From contig NZ_BBJF01000014.1 in assembly GCF_000739735.1 (NCBI RefSeq), positions 164,007 to 228,006 on the forward strand: a stretch of DNA of 64,000 nt, in the 5' to 3' direction. Both the position numbers and the translations under genes were made by a program. The notes beneath the pieces are model-generated. The model saw only the letters and a list, made by a program, of their open reading frames with translations. It did no database searches and had not been told where the DNA came from. Of this stretch, positions 1-8,474 are shown piece after piece. Position 1 is the stretch's first letter, and every line of letters begins with the position of its first letter. Source of the stretch: Paraburkholderia ginsengisoli NBRC 100965. Its GTDB lineage: Bacteria; Pseudomonadota; Gammaproteobacteria; Burkholderiales; Burkholderiaceae.

Positions 1-1
1 G

Positions 2-718
2 GTCGGGCCCGGCAACAAGTTCGTCGCGGAAGCCAAGCGCGCGTTGTTCGGCAAGGTCGGCATCGACGTGTTCGCGGGACCGTCCGAAGTTGCGGTGATC
101 GCCGACGAGAGCGCGGACCCCGCGATCGTCGCAAGCGATCTGGTCGGCCAGGCCGAACACGGACACGAATCGCCGGCGTGGCTGTTCACGTCATCGAAGG
201 CGCTCGCGCTGGAGGTGATGCAACGCGTGCCCGAACTGATCGAGCGCTTGCCGCCGACCGCGCGCGATGCGGCCGGCGCCGCGTGGCGCGACTATGGCGA
301 AGTGATCGTCTGCAATACGCGCGAGGAGATCGCCGAGGTGTCCGACCGCTACGCGCCCGAACACCTCGAAGTGCACGCCGCGAATCTGGACTGGTGGCTC
401 GAACGGCTCACGTGCTACGGCTCGCTATTTCTCGGAGAGGAAACCACGGTCGCGTTCGGCGACAAAGCCAGCGGCCCGAACCACGTGCTGCCGACCAAGG
501 GCGCGGCGCGTTATTCGGGTGGCCTGTCGGTGCATAAATTCGTGAAGACGCTCACGTGGCAAAAGATGACGCGCGACGCCGCGAAGCAGATCGGTGAAGT
601 GACGGCGCGCATCTCGCGGCTCGAAGGCATGGAAGCCCACGCGCGCACCGCCGACGACCGGCTCGACAAGTACTTCCCCGACGAGCGCTTCGTGCGCGGC
701 GAACCGGTGGTGGTGTGA
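2..718 (+). CDS. hpsN: HisD-family dehydrogenase, probably sulfopropanediol 3-dehydrogenase (HpsN-like), 5'-truncated by window edge
   Basis: The reading frame is open from base 2, so the start lies outside; about 238 C-terminal residues of a usual ~430 are visible. It belongs to the zinc, NAD-dependent histidinol dehydrogenase family. The metal and catalytic residues of HisD are recognisable: Gln and His in GQAEHG, Glu-His in APEHLE, Asp in FGDKASG and the late His in MEAHAR. No his gene is adjacent. Instead an SDR and a zinc alcohol dehydrogenase follow directly, which is the gene set I recall for hpsN-hpsO-hpsP of Cupriavidus pinatubonensis, where HpsN oxidises (R)-2,3-dihydroxypropane-1-sulfonate to sulfolactate. 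The family call is secure; the substrate is inferred from context. The stop overlaps the next start (TGATG), suggesting translational coupling. Catabolic HisD paralogues acting on other diols remain possible. Confidence 0.75.
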   Translation, partial: VGPGNKFVAEAKRALFGKVGIDVFAGPSEVAVIADESADPAIVASDLVGQAEHGHESPAWLFTSSKALALEVMQRVPELIERLPPTARDAAGAAWRDYGEVIVCNTREEIAEVSDRYAPEHLEVHAANLDWWLERLTCYGSLFLGEETTVAFGDKASGPNHVLPTKGAARYSGGLSVHKFVKTLTWQKMTRDAAKQIGEVTARISRLEGMEAHARTADDRLDKYFPDERFVRGEPVVV

Positions 719-1515
719 TGGCGGCGCAAGTCGAAGCGGCGGTATTGCCGCGCATGCTGGGCCTGTTCGATCTGAGCGGCCGCACCGCGCTGGTAAGCGG
801 GGGCAACTCGGGAATCGGCGAGGCGATGGCGCACGCGCTCGGCCTCGCGGGCGCGCGCGTGATTCTGGTCGCGCGGCGGCCCGACGCGCTGGAGGCCGCG
901 CGCGAGCGCTGCTGTGCCGCCGGCATCGACGCGTACATCTTGCCGTACGATCTTGCGGACGAAGACGCCGCCCGCGACTGCGCGCTCGCGGCGCAGCGCG
1001 AGTATGGGCAGATCGACATTCTCGTCAACGCGGCGGGGATCAATCTGCGCCAGCCGTTCGTCGAGGTCACGCCCGATGCGTGGCGGCGGCAGATCGCGCT
1101 GCATCTGGGCGCGCCGTTCTTCATGACACAGGCGCTCGCGCCCGCGATGCAGTCGCGCGGCTTCGGGCGGATTCTGAACATCGCGTCGCTGCAGTCGTAC
1201 CGCGCGTTCGGCGACAGCGCGCCGTATGGCGCCGCTAAGGGCGGCATCGTGCAGCTCACGCGCGCTATCGCGCAGGCGTGGTCGCGGCACGGCATCACGT
1301 GCAACGCGATCGGCCCCGGCTTCTTTCCGACCGCGCTCACCGCGCCCGTATTCGCCGACGCCGCGCTCGCCGATCATCACGCGGTCCAGACCTGCATCGG
1401 CCGCAATGGGCGGGTCGAAGATCTGTACGGCGCGACCGTGTTTCTCGCGAGCGAAGCGTCGGCTTATATCACCGGACAAACCCTGATGGTCGATGGCGGC
1501 TATACCGCGCGCTGA
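718..1515 (+). CDS. hpsO: SDR-family oxidoreductase, probably dihydroxypropanesulfonate 2-dehydrogenase (HpsO-like)
   Basis: A 265-residue classical short-chain dehydrogenase. The N-terminal cofactor motif is SGGNSGIG (a TGxxxGIG variant), the NAAG element appears as NAAGIN, and the catalytic Ser, Tyr and Lys lie in SLQSYRAFGDSAPYGAAKGG. The C-terminus carries the usual GQTLMVDGG ending. Length is typical for the family. ATG at 718 overlaps the upstream stop; a GTG three bases earlier is possible but less likely. In the hps pathway, HpsO together with HpsP interconverts the two DHPS enantiomers through a 2-keto intermediate, so its position between an HpsN-like and an HpsP-like gene fits. The SDR assignment is direct from sequence; the substrate is contextual inference. 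Confidence 0.78.
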   Translation: MAAQVEAAVLPRMLGLFDLSGRTALVSGGNSGIGEAMAHALGLAGARVILVARRPDALEAARERCCAAGIDAYILPYDLADEDAARDCALAAQREYGQIDILVNAAGINLRQPFVEVTPDAWRRQIALHLGAPFFMTQALAPAMQSRGFGRILNIASLQSYRAFGDSAPYGAAKGGIVQLTRAIAQAWSRHGITCNAIGPGFFPTALTAPVFADAALADHHAVQTCIGRNGRVEDLYGATVFLASEASAYITGQTLMVDGGYTAR

Positions 1516-1537
1516 CTGCATCGGAGAACGCACATTC

Positions 1538-2542
1538 ATGAAAGCACTCGTGTACACGCAGCCCAATGAGATGCAACTGCAGGAGCGGCCGTACCCGCAC
1601 GCGGAAGCCGGCGAGGTCGTGCTCAGAATCGACGCCGTGGGAATTTGCGGCTCCGATATGCACGCGTATCACGGTCACGATCCGCGCCGCAAACCTGGGC
1701 TCGTGCTGGGGCACGAGTTCGCCGGCACGATCGTCGAAACGCGGGCGCCGCATTTGCCGGTCGGATTGCGCGTGACCGGCAATCCGCTGATCACCTGCGG
1801 ACGCTGCGACTATTGTCTGCAAGGACGCGACAATCTGTGCGTCGACCGGACCATGGTCGGCATGACGCGGCCGGGTGCGTTCGCCGAATACATGTCGATT
1901 CCGGCGGCCAGCATTGTCGAGATTCCGCGGCAGATGTCCGCGACGCATGCGGCGATGACCGAGCCCGCCGCGACCGCGCTGCATGCGATCAATCTGTCGA
2001 TGCGCGCGCTTGCGCGGCCGTTGCCGGAGACGCGCACGCTGGTGATCGGCGGTGGCGCGATAGGACTGCTGTCGGCGTTGCTGCTGAGCAGCTACGGTTG
2101 CCGCGACGTGCAGATGGCCGAGGTGAATCCGCTGCGGCGCGAGTCCGCCGAGCTGCATGCGAGATGCCACGCGTTCGATCCGAAGAGCGTCGAGACGCCG
2201 CCGAACCATTTCGATTTCGTGCTCGACGCGGTCGGGGCCAAGGCGACCCGCACGCTCGCGATGGCCGCCGTGAAACCGGGCGGCGTGATCATGCACATCG
2301 GTTTGCAGGATTGGGCGAGCGAGATCGACATGCGCAAGCTGACGCTCGCGGAGATCGCGCTGTTGGGCACCTATACGTATTCGATGGCGGATATGCGAGC
2401 CACAGTGGCGGCGCTCCACAAGGGCGCGTTCGGCGATCTGCGTTGGGCGCAAACGCGGCCGCTCGATGACGGCGGCCGCGCGTTCGCGGAGTTGGACGAA
2501 GGGGTGATCGGGTCGAGTAAGGTGATTCTGTTGCCGGCTTAG
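1538..2542 (+). CDS. hpsP: Zinc-dependent alcohol dehydrogenase (MDR family), HpsP-like
   Basis: A 334-residue medium-chain dehydrogenase. Catalytic zinc residues are in GICGSD and GHEFAG; the structural zinc lobe has four cysteines spaced as CxxCxxCx7C (CGRCDYC, then NLC). A Rossmann motif (GGGAIG) follows near residue 170. I chose ATG 1538 because it has GGAGAA upstream and gives the standard family N-terminus (MKALVY); an earlier frame-open codon at 1493 would add an odd tail overlapping the SDR. It is the last gene of the three-gene operon and converges with nrdJ. By context it is the second 2-dehydrogenase of a DHPS racemising pair. Related threonine or sorbitol dehydrogenases share these motifs, so the substrate is not proved by sequence. 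Confidence 0.78.
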   Translation: MKALVYTQPNEMQLQERPYPHAEAGEVVLRIDAVGICGSDMHAYHGHDPRRKPGLVLGHEFAGTIVETRAPHLPVGLRVTGNPLITCGRCDYCLQGRDNLCVDRTMVGMTRPGAFAEYMSIPAASIVEIPRQMSATHAAMTEPAATALHAINLSMRALARPLPETRTLVIGGGAIGLLSALLLSSYGCRDVQMAEVNPLRRESAELHARCHAFDPKSVETPPNHFDFVLDAVGAKATRTLAMAAVKPGGVIMHIGLQDWASEIDMRKLTLAEIALLGTYTYSMADMRATVAALHKGAFGDLRWAQTRPLDDGGRAFAELDEGVIGSSKVILLPA

Positions 2543-2552
2543 TGGTTTGCCG

Positions 2553-2580
2553 CGTGAGCGCCCGAGCCGGCGCGCTCACG
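2553..2580. terminator. Inverted repeat between convergent genes, possible terminator
   Basis: A perfect 9-bp inverted repeat (2553-2561 pairing with 2572-2580, arm CGTGAGCGC) with a 10-base loop lies in the 53-bp gap between the convergent hpsP-like gene and nrdJ. Neither side has a clear T-run, so an intrinsic terminator role is only suggested by position. Confidence 0.4.
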
Positions 2581-2595
2581 ACGACATCCCCAATT

Positions 2596-5169
2596 TCATC
2601 CACACGCGCCCACTTCGCCGCAAGCAGTGCAGAAGTCGCACCCGTCCTTGCGAATCACCGCATTCGCACCGCAAGACCCGCACTTGCGACCCAGCATCGT
2701 ATGCAGTCCTTGCGCGCCGCCGGGTTGCGTCAACGTGTCGACGTCGGCGGCGGTATTGGCATCGGCAGGCGGCGGACGCAGGCCGAAGTCCGCCGACAGC
2801 GCCGTCTCCGCTTTCATCTGCCCGCGCGGCAGGCGCGCCAGCATGCGCGACGGCACCTGATTCCCTTCGGCGTCGAGAAAGCCGCGCCGATGCAGAATCT
2901 GCTGGATCGCAAACGCGAGCGCAGCCACTTCCGAATCGTGCCAGCGCGGCGCGCGATGCCCGTCGAGACGTTGTACGTCGCCGAGCCGGACCTGTCCGCG
3001 ATCCCACGAGACCTTGCGCATGTCCTGCAGATTGCGCGCGACGAACCCGCCGCGTGCGGCGAGGGACAGCGAGCGCATCGTCGCCGTGATCCATTGCTGC
3101 GATTCGTCGCGCTGACCGGTGGGAATGAAGAACTCGATAGGCCGCTCGATCGTCACGTCCTCACCGCCGAGGCGCCCGGTCACTTCGATGAACGACGCCG
3201 CCACGTAAAGAGACTTCTTGCCGGCCTGGGTCAGATATTCGACCTTCTCGATGATCGCCGGCAGCTCGCCCTTGGGCCGATGGTCGATCGCGATACGCAG
3301 CGGATCGAGATCGCTCTCGGCGAGCGTGTCGTCCGCTTGCGGCGGGCTCACGCTCAGCACCGCGCCGAGCGTTTCATTCGGGCGATACGTGGCGAGACCC
3401 TTCAGGCCGTTTTTCCACGCGTCGAAGTAGAGGCTTTCGAACGCTTCGAACGGATAGTCGGCGGGCACGTTGACCGTCTTCGAGATCGAGGTGTCCACGT
3501 ACGGCTGCACGGCCGCCATCATGTCCAGGTGGTCGCGCGCCGACATCTGCAGCGCGCTGACGAAATAGTCCGGCAGCTTCTTCACGTCGCCGCCCAGCTC
3601 GCGATAGAGCCGGTATGCGTAGTCCTCGACGTCGAACGATTCGCGGCCGCCGTCGGCCATCACTTTCATGCGCGAGTAGGTCCACGAGAAGGCCGGCTCG
3701 ATGCCGTTCGACGCGTTGTCCGCGAACGCGAGGCTCACGGTGCCGGTCGGCGCGATCGACAGCAGATGGCTGTTGCGGATGCCGTCGCGGCGGATCGCCT
3801 GCTTGATGTCGTCGGGCAGGCGCGACGCGAAGGTGCCGGCTTCCAGATAGCGTTCGGCGTCGAACAGCGGAAACGCGCCGCGCTCTTTGGCCAGTTCCAC
3901 CGAAGCGCGGTACGCCTCGTCGCGCATCAGCTGCGCGATGCGCACGGCGAAGAAGCGGCCTTCCTGCGAGTCGTAGCGCAAGCCGAGCATCACGAGCGTG
4001 TCGCCGAGGCCGGTGAAGCCGACGCCGATGCGGCGTTTCGCGCGCGACTCGTCGTACTGTTGCGGCAGCGGCCACAGCGTGACGTCGAGCACGTTGTCGA
4101 GAAAACGCACCTGGGTGCGCGTGCGTTGCGCGAGGCCTTCCCAGTCGAACGATGGCTTGCCGCCTTTCATCTGCGCGAACGGATCGATCACGAAGCGCGT
4201 CAGGTTCAGCGGGCCGAGATTGCAGCAGCCGTACGCCGGCAGCGGTTGCTCGCCGCACGGGTTGGTCGCGCGGATGGTTTCGACGGCGCGCAGATTGTTG
4301 TCTTCGTTCATCCGCGAGATGAACACGATGCCGGGTTCCGCGACGTCGTACGTGGAGCGCATGATGCGATCCCAGATCTCGCGGGCCGGGCGTTCGCTGT
4401 ACACCCACAGGCCGTCTTCGCGCTGCCGCACGTCGCCGGCCGAGCGCAGCGCGGGCGACGGCTCCGCGTGATGCACGAGTTGCCACGGCTGGTCTTCTTC
4501 GACGGCGCGCATGAATTCGTCGGTGACGCCGACCGACACGTTGAAGTTGTTCCAGCGGCCCTTCGAATGCTTGGCCTCGATGAATTCGAGCAGATCGGGA
4601 TGGCTGCAATCGAGCACGGCCATTTGCGCGCCGCGTCGCGAACCGGCGCTTTCGACGGTGCGGCACGACGCGTCGAACACGTCCATATAACTGCACGGTC
4701 CCGACGCCGACGAACTGGTGGTGTGAACGCGCGCGCCCTTGGGCCGGATCGCCGAGAAGTTGTAGCCGACGCCGCCGCCGCGGCGCATGGTTTCGGCCGC
4801 CTGCAGCAGCGCGACATAGATGCCGGGCAGACCTTGTTCGTCGACGCCCTGGATCGCATCGCCGACCGGCTGCACGAAGCAGTTGATCAGCGTGGCGGCG
4901 ATGCCGGTGCCGGCCGCGCTCATGATGCGGCCGGCACCGAGCGCGCCGTGCCGCAGGTTGTCGACGAAGCGCGCCTCGACCGCTTCGCGCAGTTCCGGCG
5001 GCTCCGCTTCGGCGACGCCGCGGGCGACGCGTTTGAAGACGTCGTCGGCGGATTGCTCGTCGCCTTTCGCGTATTTTTCGAGCAGGACGTCGATGGAGAA
5101 TTGTTGCGGAGCGACGAGGGGAGCGGGGGGCGCTAATGCCGCGCGGGTGTCCGGCGTGTCTTCTGCCAT
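2596..5169 (-). CDS. nrdJ: Adenosylcobalamin-dependent (class II) ribonucleoside-diphosphate reductase
   Basis: An 857-residue class II ribonucleotide reductase, converting ribonucleotides to deoxyribonucleotides in the cytoplasm with an adenosylcobalamin-derived radical and no oxygen requirement. Visible hallmarks are the redox cysteine in LINCFVQP (about residue 97), the active-site block NPCGEQ (303-308, with the radical Cys and catalytic Glu), the PTGT loop (SIAPTGTVSLAF) and a C-terminal cysteine-rich zinc-ribbon-like tail (CGSCG, CDFCTACG) typical of this bacterial subgroup. Length matches the family. Start ATG 5169 is the natural family start. It stands alone between convergent hpsP and an intergenic stretch, and I found no cobalamin riboswitch upstream. 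The same window carries a large part of the B12 pathway, which would supply its cofactor. Confidence 0.93.
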   Translation of the reverse strand: MAEDTPDTRAALAPPAPLVAPQQFSIDVLLEKYAKGDEQSADDVFKRVARGVAEAEPPELREAVEARFVDNLRHGALGAGRIMSAAGTGIAATLINCFVQPVGDAIQGVDEQGLPGIYVALLQAAETMRRGGGVGYNFSAIRPKGARVHTTSSSASGPCSYMDVFDASCRTVESAGSRRGAQMAVLDCSHPDLLEFIEAKHSKGRWNNFNVSVGVTDEFMRAVEEDQPWQLVHHAEPSPALRSAGDVRQREDGLWVYSERPAREIWDRIMRSTYDVAEPGIVFISRMNEDNNLRAVETIRATNPCGEQPLPAYGCCNLGPLNLTRFVIDPFAQMKGGKPSFDWEGLAQRTRTQVRFLDNVLDVTLWPLPQQYDESRAKRRIGVGFTGLGDTLVMLGLRYDSQEGRFFAVRIAQLMRDEAYRASVELAKERGAFPLFDAERYLEAGTFASRLPDDIKQAIRRDGIRNSHLLSIAPTGTVSLAFADNASNGIEPAFSWTYSRMKVMADGGRESFDVEDYAYRLYRELGGDVKKLPDYFVSALQMSARDHLDMMAAVQPYVDTSISKTVNVPADYPFEAFESLYFDAWKNGLKGLATYRPNETLGAVLSVSPPQADDTLAESDLDPLRIAIDHRPKGELPAIIEKVEYLTQAGKKSLYVAASFIEVTGRLGGEDVTIERPIEFFIPTGQRDESQQWITATMRSLSLAARGGFVARNLQDMRKVSWDRGQVRLGDVQRLDGHRAPRWHDSEVAALAFAIQQILHRRGFLDAEGNQVPSRMLARLPRGQMKAETALSADFGLRPPPADANTAADVDTLTQPGGAQGLHTMLGRKCGSCGANAVIRKDGCDFCTACGEVGACG

Positions 5170-5467
5170 GGTAGGCCCTCAAACGGCGCCGCAGCGGGCG
5201 CGGCGCGGTGGGTGGAAAGCGGGTGACTATACCGCCGCGCTGCAAGCGGGCGGCTGACGTGTCGCAACGTGGTCCACCTTAACGCACGTGGCGAAGGGCC
5301 GCAATCGGAGGCGTTTGGGCCGCGGTACGACGCGGTGGGCGGGGCGCCCGGTGTGGTGCGCGGTGTTTGCCGGGTACGTCGGCGCGGGACGCGCGACGCC
5401 GGCAAAGATCACAGGTCGGAGAAAAAACATTCCGCGGGGAGACAGCGGAATCGGGCTGCGGGAAGTG
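5170..5467. other. Intergenic region upstream of nrdJ
   Basis: About 300 bases with no credible gene. It should contain the nrdJ promoter (leftward). I looked for the conserved cobalamin-riboswitch blocks seen at 55 kb and did not find them. Confidence 0.5.
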
Positions 5468-5758
5468 TCAGGCTTCCGCCAGCGCACCGAGGATTTCGGC
5501 GCAGATCATCGCGGAGGCATTCGACGGCGCCGGCCGTTCGGCGGGTTTGAACACGGCGTCGCCACGGCGAATCTTGCGGCGCGACACCGCGCAGGTGCCG
5601 GACGTATGCGCCGACCGGCGCCGCCAGCGTTGCTCGCCGTAATGACATCGCCCGGGCTCTACCCAGCGGATCACCAGCGTCGTGTCGGAGCGCTCGAGAA
5701 TTTCGATGCGTACGCCATTGGTACCGTCAAGGGGGATGGACTCTAAGGTCATCATCAT
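5468..5758 (-). CDS. DUF3331-like small protein
   Basis: A 96-residue protein of unknown function. The pattern is that of DUF3331 proteins, which I recall mainly from Burkholderiaceae: an aromatic/aliphatic N-terminal strand region (LVIRWVEPG), then CHYGEQRW, a conserved SGTCAVS segment, GDAVF and a C-terminal PSNASAMI block. The two Cys and one His could form a small metal site, but that is speculative. The start is taken at the first of three tandem ATG codons (5758) because GGAG lies seven bases upstream; a longer open frame to 5863 lacks such support. The gene is isolated, with no operon partner. Function is not known. Confidence 0.68.
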   Translation of the reverse strand: MMMTLESIPLDGTNGVRIEILERSDTTLVIRWVEPGRCHYGEQRWRRRSAHTSGTCAVSRRKIRRGDAVFKPAERPAPSNASAMICAEILGALAEA

Positions 5759-6095
5759 CGGCTCCGTATTGTGGAAGGCCGAATGTAGTCCCGTGCGCGC
5801 CGGATAGCCATTGTGCCGCGGTTGAAACACTGTTCTCCAAATAGCAACAATGCCGCTTGACATTCACGATCGCCCGAAATGACGGGCGTTAGAGACCGTT
5901 ATTATGTAAATTTTTAATAGTGTGAATTTTTGCAACGGAGTGTTGACTGGAGCGCGACGGAAGCGCCACCTGCAAGGGGCGCCGGTGCTTCCTTTAAGAT
6001 GTGGTTCTCGATGGGCGACCGGCCGTGCGCTGCAAGTGTAGCGGGTTTGGATTTTTCGGGTCGGCTCGCGCACATCCTAAAAGAGAAGAGCTCAT

Positions 6096-7178
6096 ATGAT
6101 TTCACGTCCACCCGACACCTCGTCCGATCGGCCGGTCCCGCCGGATCGCCTGAAAAAGCAGAAGGCGGCCTCACTCGCGCTGTACATCGGGCTGGTGCTG
6201 CTGGCGGTGTGGGTCGTGCGCGACTTCATCGCGGTGGTCGCGTGGGCCGGGGTCGTCGCGATCGCGCTGTGGCCGCTGTTGCGCAAGGTCGAGGGGAACC
6301 GCTGGTTCACCGGCCGCACGACGCTGATCGCGGCCATGCTGACGCTCGCGATTGCGTTGCTGGTGGTGCTGCCGGTCGGCATCGTCATTGCCCAGGCGTT
6401 GCGCGAAGCGCATGACCTGAACGAATGGTTCAAGGGGGTGCGCGAGACCGGCATCGCGATGCCCGACTTCATTCAGCGTCTGCCGTTCGGCGTGCCGCAG
6501 ATTTCCGCGTGGTGGCAGGCCAACCTCACTCAACCGCTGCGCGATTCGGCCGCCATGAAGGGCCTGCACAACCCCACCGTCATGACGCTCGGGCGACGCT
6601 TCGGCGCGCGTGCGCTCCATGCGGTCGTGGTGTTCGCGTTCATGCTGGTCACGCTGTTCGTGATTTTCCAGGCGGGGCCGCGTCTGTCGGGCTCGTTGGT
6701 CAAGGCGGTGCGGCGTGCTTTCGGCGATGACGGTGCCGACCTTCTGCAACGGATGGCCGCGGCAGTGCGCGGCACGGTGTCGGGGCTGGTCGTGGTCGGA
6801 CTCGGCGAGGGCGCGTTGTTGGGCGTCGCGTATTTCGTGACCGGCTTGCCGCATGTCGCACTGCTCGGCTTCATCACCGCGATTGCCGCGATGCTGCCGT
6901 TCTGCGCGCCGATCACGTTCGGGCTCGCGGCGTTGTGGCTGCTCGCGCAAGGCTCGGTGGCGGCGGCGGTGGGGCTGGCGGTGTTCGGCTCGGTCGTGGT
7001 GTTCGTCGCCGAGCACTTCGTGCGGCCGGTGCTAATCGGCAACTCGACGCGTCTGCCGTTCCTGCTCGTGCTGTTCGGGATTCTCGGCGGGGCGGAGACG
7101 TTCGGGCTGCTCGGTATCTTTATCGGCCCGGCGCTGATGACAGTGCTGATGGTGCTGTGGACCGATCTCGTGCGGTAG
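6096..7178 (+). CDS. AI-2E/PerM family integral membrane transporter
   Basis: A 360-residue polytopic inner-membrane protein of the AI-2E transporter (UPF0118, PerM/YdiK) family. It has paired hydrophobic segments near the N-terminus (SLALYIGLVLLAVWVV and a following helix), a soluble central insertion around residues 110-175, and a cluster of C-terminal helices with the family's conserved LFGILGGAETFGLLGIFIGP-type loop. Length is typical. The start ATG 6096 follows the purine-rich sequence AGAGAAGAG. Family members export or permeate small solutes; the autoinducer-2 role is proved for very few, so substrate is unknown. It is a single gene, with no neighbour suggesting function. Confidence 0.82.
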   Translation: MISRPPDTSSDRPVPPDRLKKQKAASLALYIGLVLLAVWVVRDFIAVVAWAGVVAIALWPLLRKVEGNRWFTGRTTLIAAMLTLAIALLVVLPVGIVIAQALREAHDLNEWFKGVRETGIAMPDFIQRLPFGVPQISAWWQANLTQPLRDSAAMKGLHNPTVMTLGRRFGARALHAVVVFAFMLVTLFVIFQAGPRLSGSLVKAVRRAFGDDGADLLQRMAAAVRGTVSGLVVVGLGEGALLGVAYFVTGLPHVALLGFITAIAAMLPFCAPITFGLAALWLLAQGSVAAAVGLAVFGSVVVFVAEHFVRPVLIGNSTRLPFLLVLFGILGGAETFGLLGIFIGPALMTVLMVLWTDLVR

Positions 7179-7424
7179 CGGGCAGGACGGTTTTTCGGGC
7201 GCGTGATCGGGTGGAACCACGCGCATTCGGCTAACCCGGTTCACCGGCCGGTCGGCCAATTCGGCAAGACACTGCGCGCGCCGAACGACGCCGGCGCGGC
7301 ACGCGCGCCACTGCGATGCGCTGCGAGCGAACGCGATACGTCGAGCCCGGTAATCGACACGCAGGCCGGCTCGAGCGCATCGAACGACGACGTCACGCGG
7401 ATGTCGCTCGCCTGTCGGCGCCAC

Positions 7425-8297
7425 TCAAGGCTGCTGATTCGACGGATGCTCCACCGCCGGCGGCTTCACGCAGCCCAGCGTGTATTTCAACGCGGCGGGC
7501 AGCAGCGCGCTCCAGACTTCCCACGTATGCCCGCCGTCGATGATCCGCAGCGCCGCCGGATTGCCCGCCAGCCGCAGACGCGTGTACAGCGTCGACGCGT
7601 CGGCCTGGATCGCGAGGTCGTCGTCGCCGGCGGCGATGAACATCGGCAGGCGATACGGGCGGCTCATGTAGCGGTCCCATTGCGCCGGATAGTTGAGTTC
7701 ATGCCAGACACCCGGCTCGAACTGCCGGTCGCCGAACACGCCGACCCGCCGTGCAGCCGACGCGCGCGGCGGCTCGTTCGCGTAGATCGCCGGGCTCAGC
7801 AGCATCGCGCCGCAGAACAGTTCCGGTTGCGTCAGCGCGTAGCGCAGCGCACCGAAGCCGCCCATCGACACCCCGCCAATCATCCGCGCGCCACGCTGCG
7901 TCGACACCGCATAGCGCGTTTCGATCTCGGGCAGCAGATCGCCGAAGAACGCGCTCTCCATCTTCTCCTTGCGATCGACGTACCAGTCGGTGCCGCCTTG
8001 CGGCATCACGATGACGACCGGCGGGATTTCCTTGCGCGCGATCAGCGTATCGGCGGCGCCTTGCAGGTGGCCCTGGGTGAGCCAGTCGTTGGCGTCGCCG
8101 TTGTTGCCGTGCAGGAGATACAGCACCGGCAGGCGCGCGGCGTCCTGGCGATAGCCGGTCGGCAGATAGACCGTGTAGTTCCAGTCGCGGCCGAGCGCCT
8201 CGGAATAGAAGCTGCGGCTGACGACGGTGCTGGCGAACGCCGGCGCGCCAACGGCAACGGATAGCAGGACGAGTGCGAAGTGTAGGAATAGACGCAT
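7425..8297 (-). CDS. Secreted esterase-D-like alpha/beta hydrolase
   Basis: A 290-residue hydrolase with a cleavable signal peptide (hydrophobic residues 4-22 ending ...GAPAFAS). It belongs to the putative esterase (esterase D/Fes/mycolyltransferase) group: LLHGNNGDANDW forms the oxyanion region, GVSMGGFG carries the nucleophile Ser, and the late GGHTWEVW supplies the His. Expected to act in the periplasm or outside the cell on an acyl ester. It lies 177 bases downstream of an OpgC-like acyltransferase on the same strand, so the two may form an acylation/deacylation pair, though the gap is large for one operon. The natural substrate cannot be read from sequence. Confidence 0.82.
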   Translation of the reverse strand: MRLFLHFALVLLSVAVGAPAFASTVVSRSFYSEALGRDWNYTVYLPTGYRQDAARLPVLYLLHGNNGDANDWLTQGHLQGAADTLIARKEIPPVVIVMPQGGTDWYVDRKEKMESAFFGDLLPEIETRYAVSTQRGARMIGGVSMGGFGALRYALTQPELFCGAMLLSPAIYANEPPRASAARRVGVFGDRQFEPGVWHELNYPAQWDRYMSRPYRLPMFIAAGDDDLAIQADASTLYTRLRLAGNPAALRIIDGGHTWEVWSALLPAALKYTLGCVKPPAVEHPSNQQP

Positions 8298-8474
8298 GTC
8301 AGTGTAGGAAGCCCGCGCGCTGCTTGCGCGCGGCCGTCATGCTAGCAGCATCGGCGGACGATTTGAGGCTGAATGGAGGGCGATCGCGATTGATTCGAAG
8401 CGGGTGGGAGGCGACTCAGGGCGACAGGACAAGAGCAAAGGGCAAGCTACGCCCGTCACGCGCGCGCCCGTCGC

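Noticed and set aside
2542..5136. 864-codon open frame opposite nrdJ
   Set aside because: High-GC antisense shadow: Arg/Ala/His-rich composition with no domain, while the other strand encodes a complete family protein.
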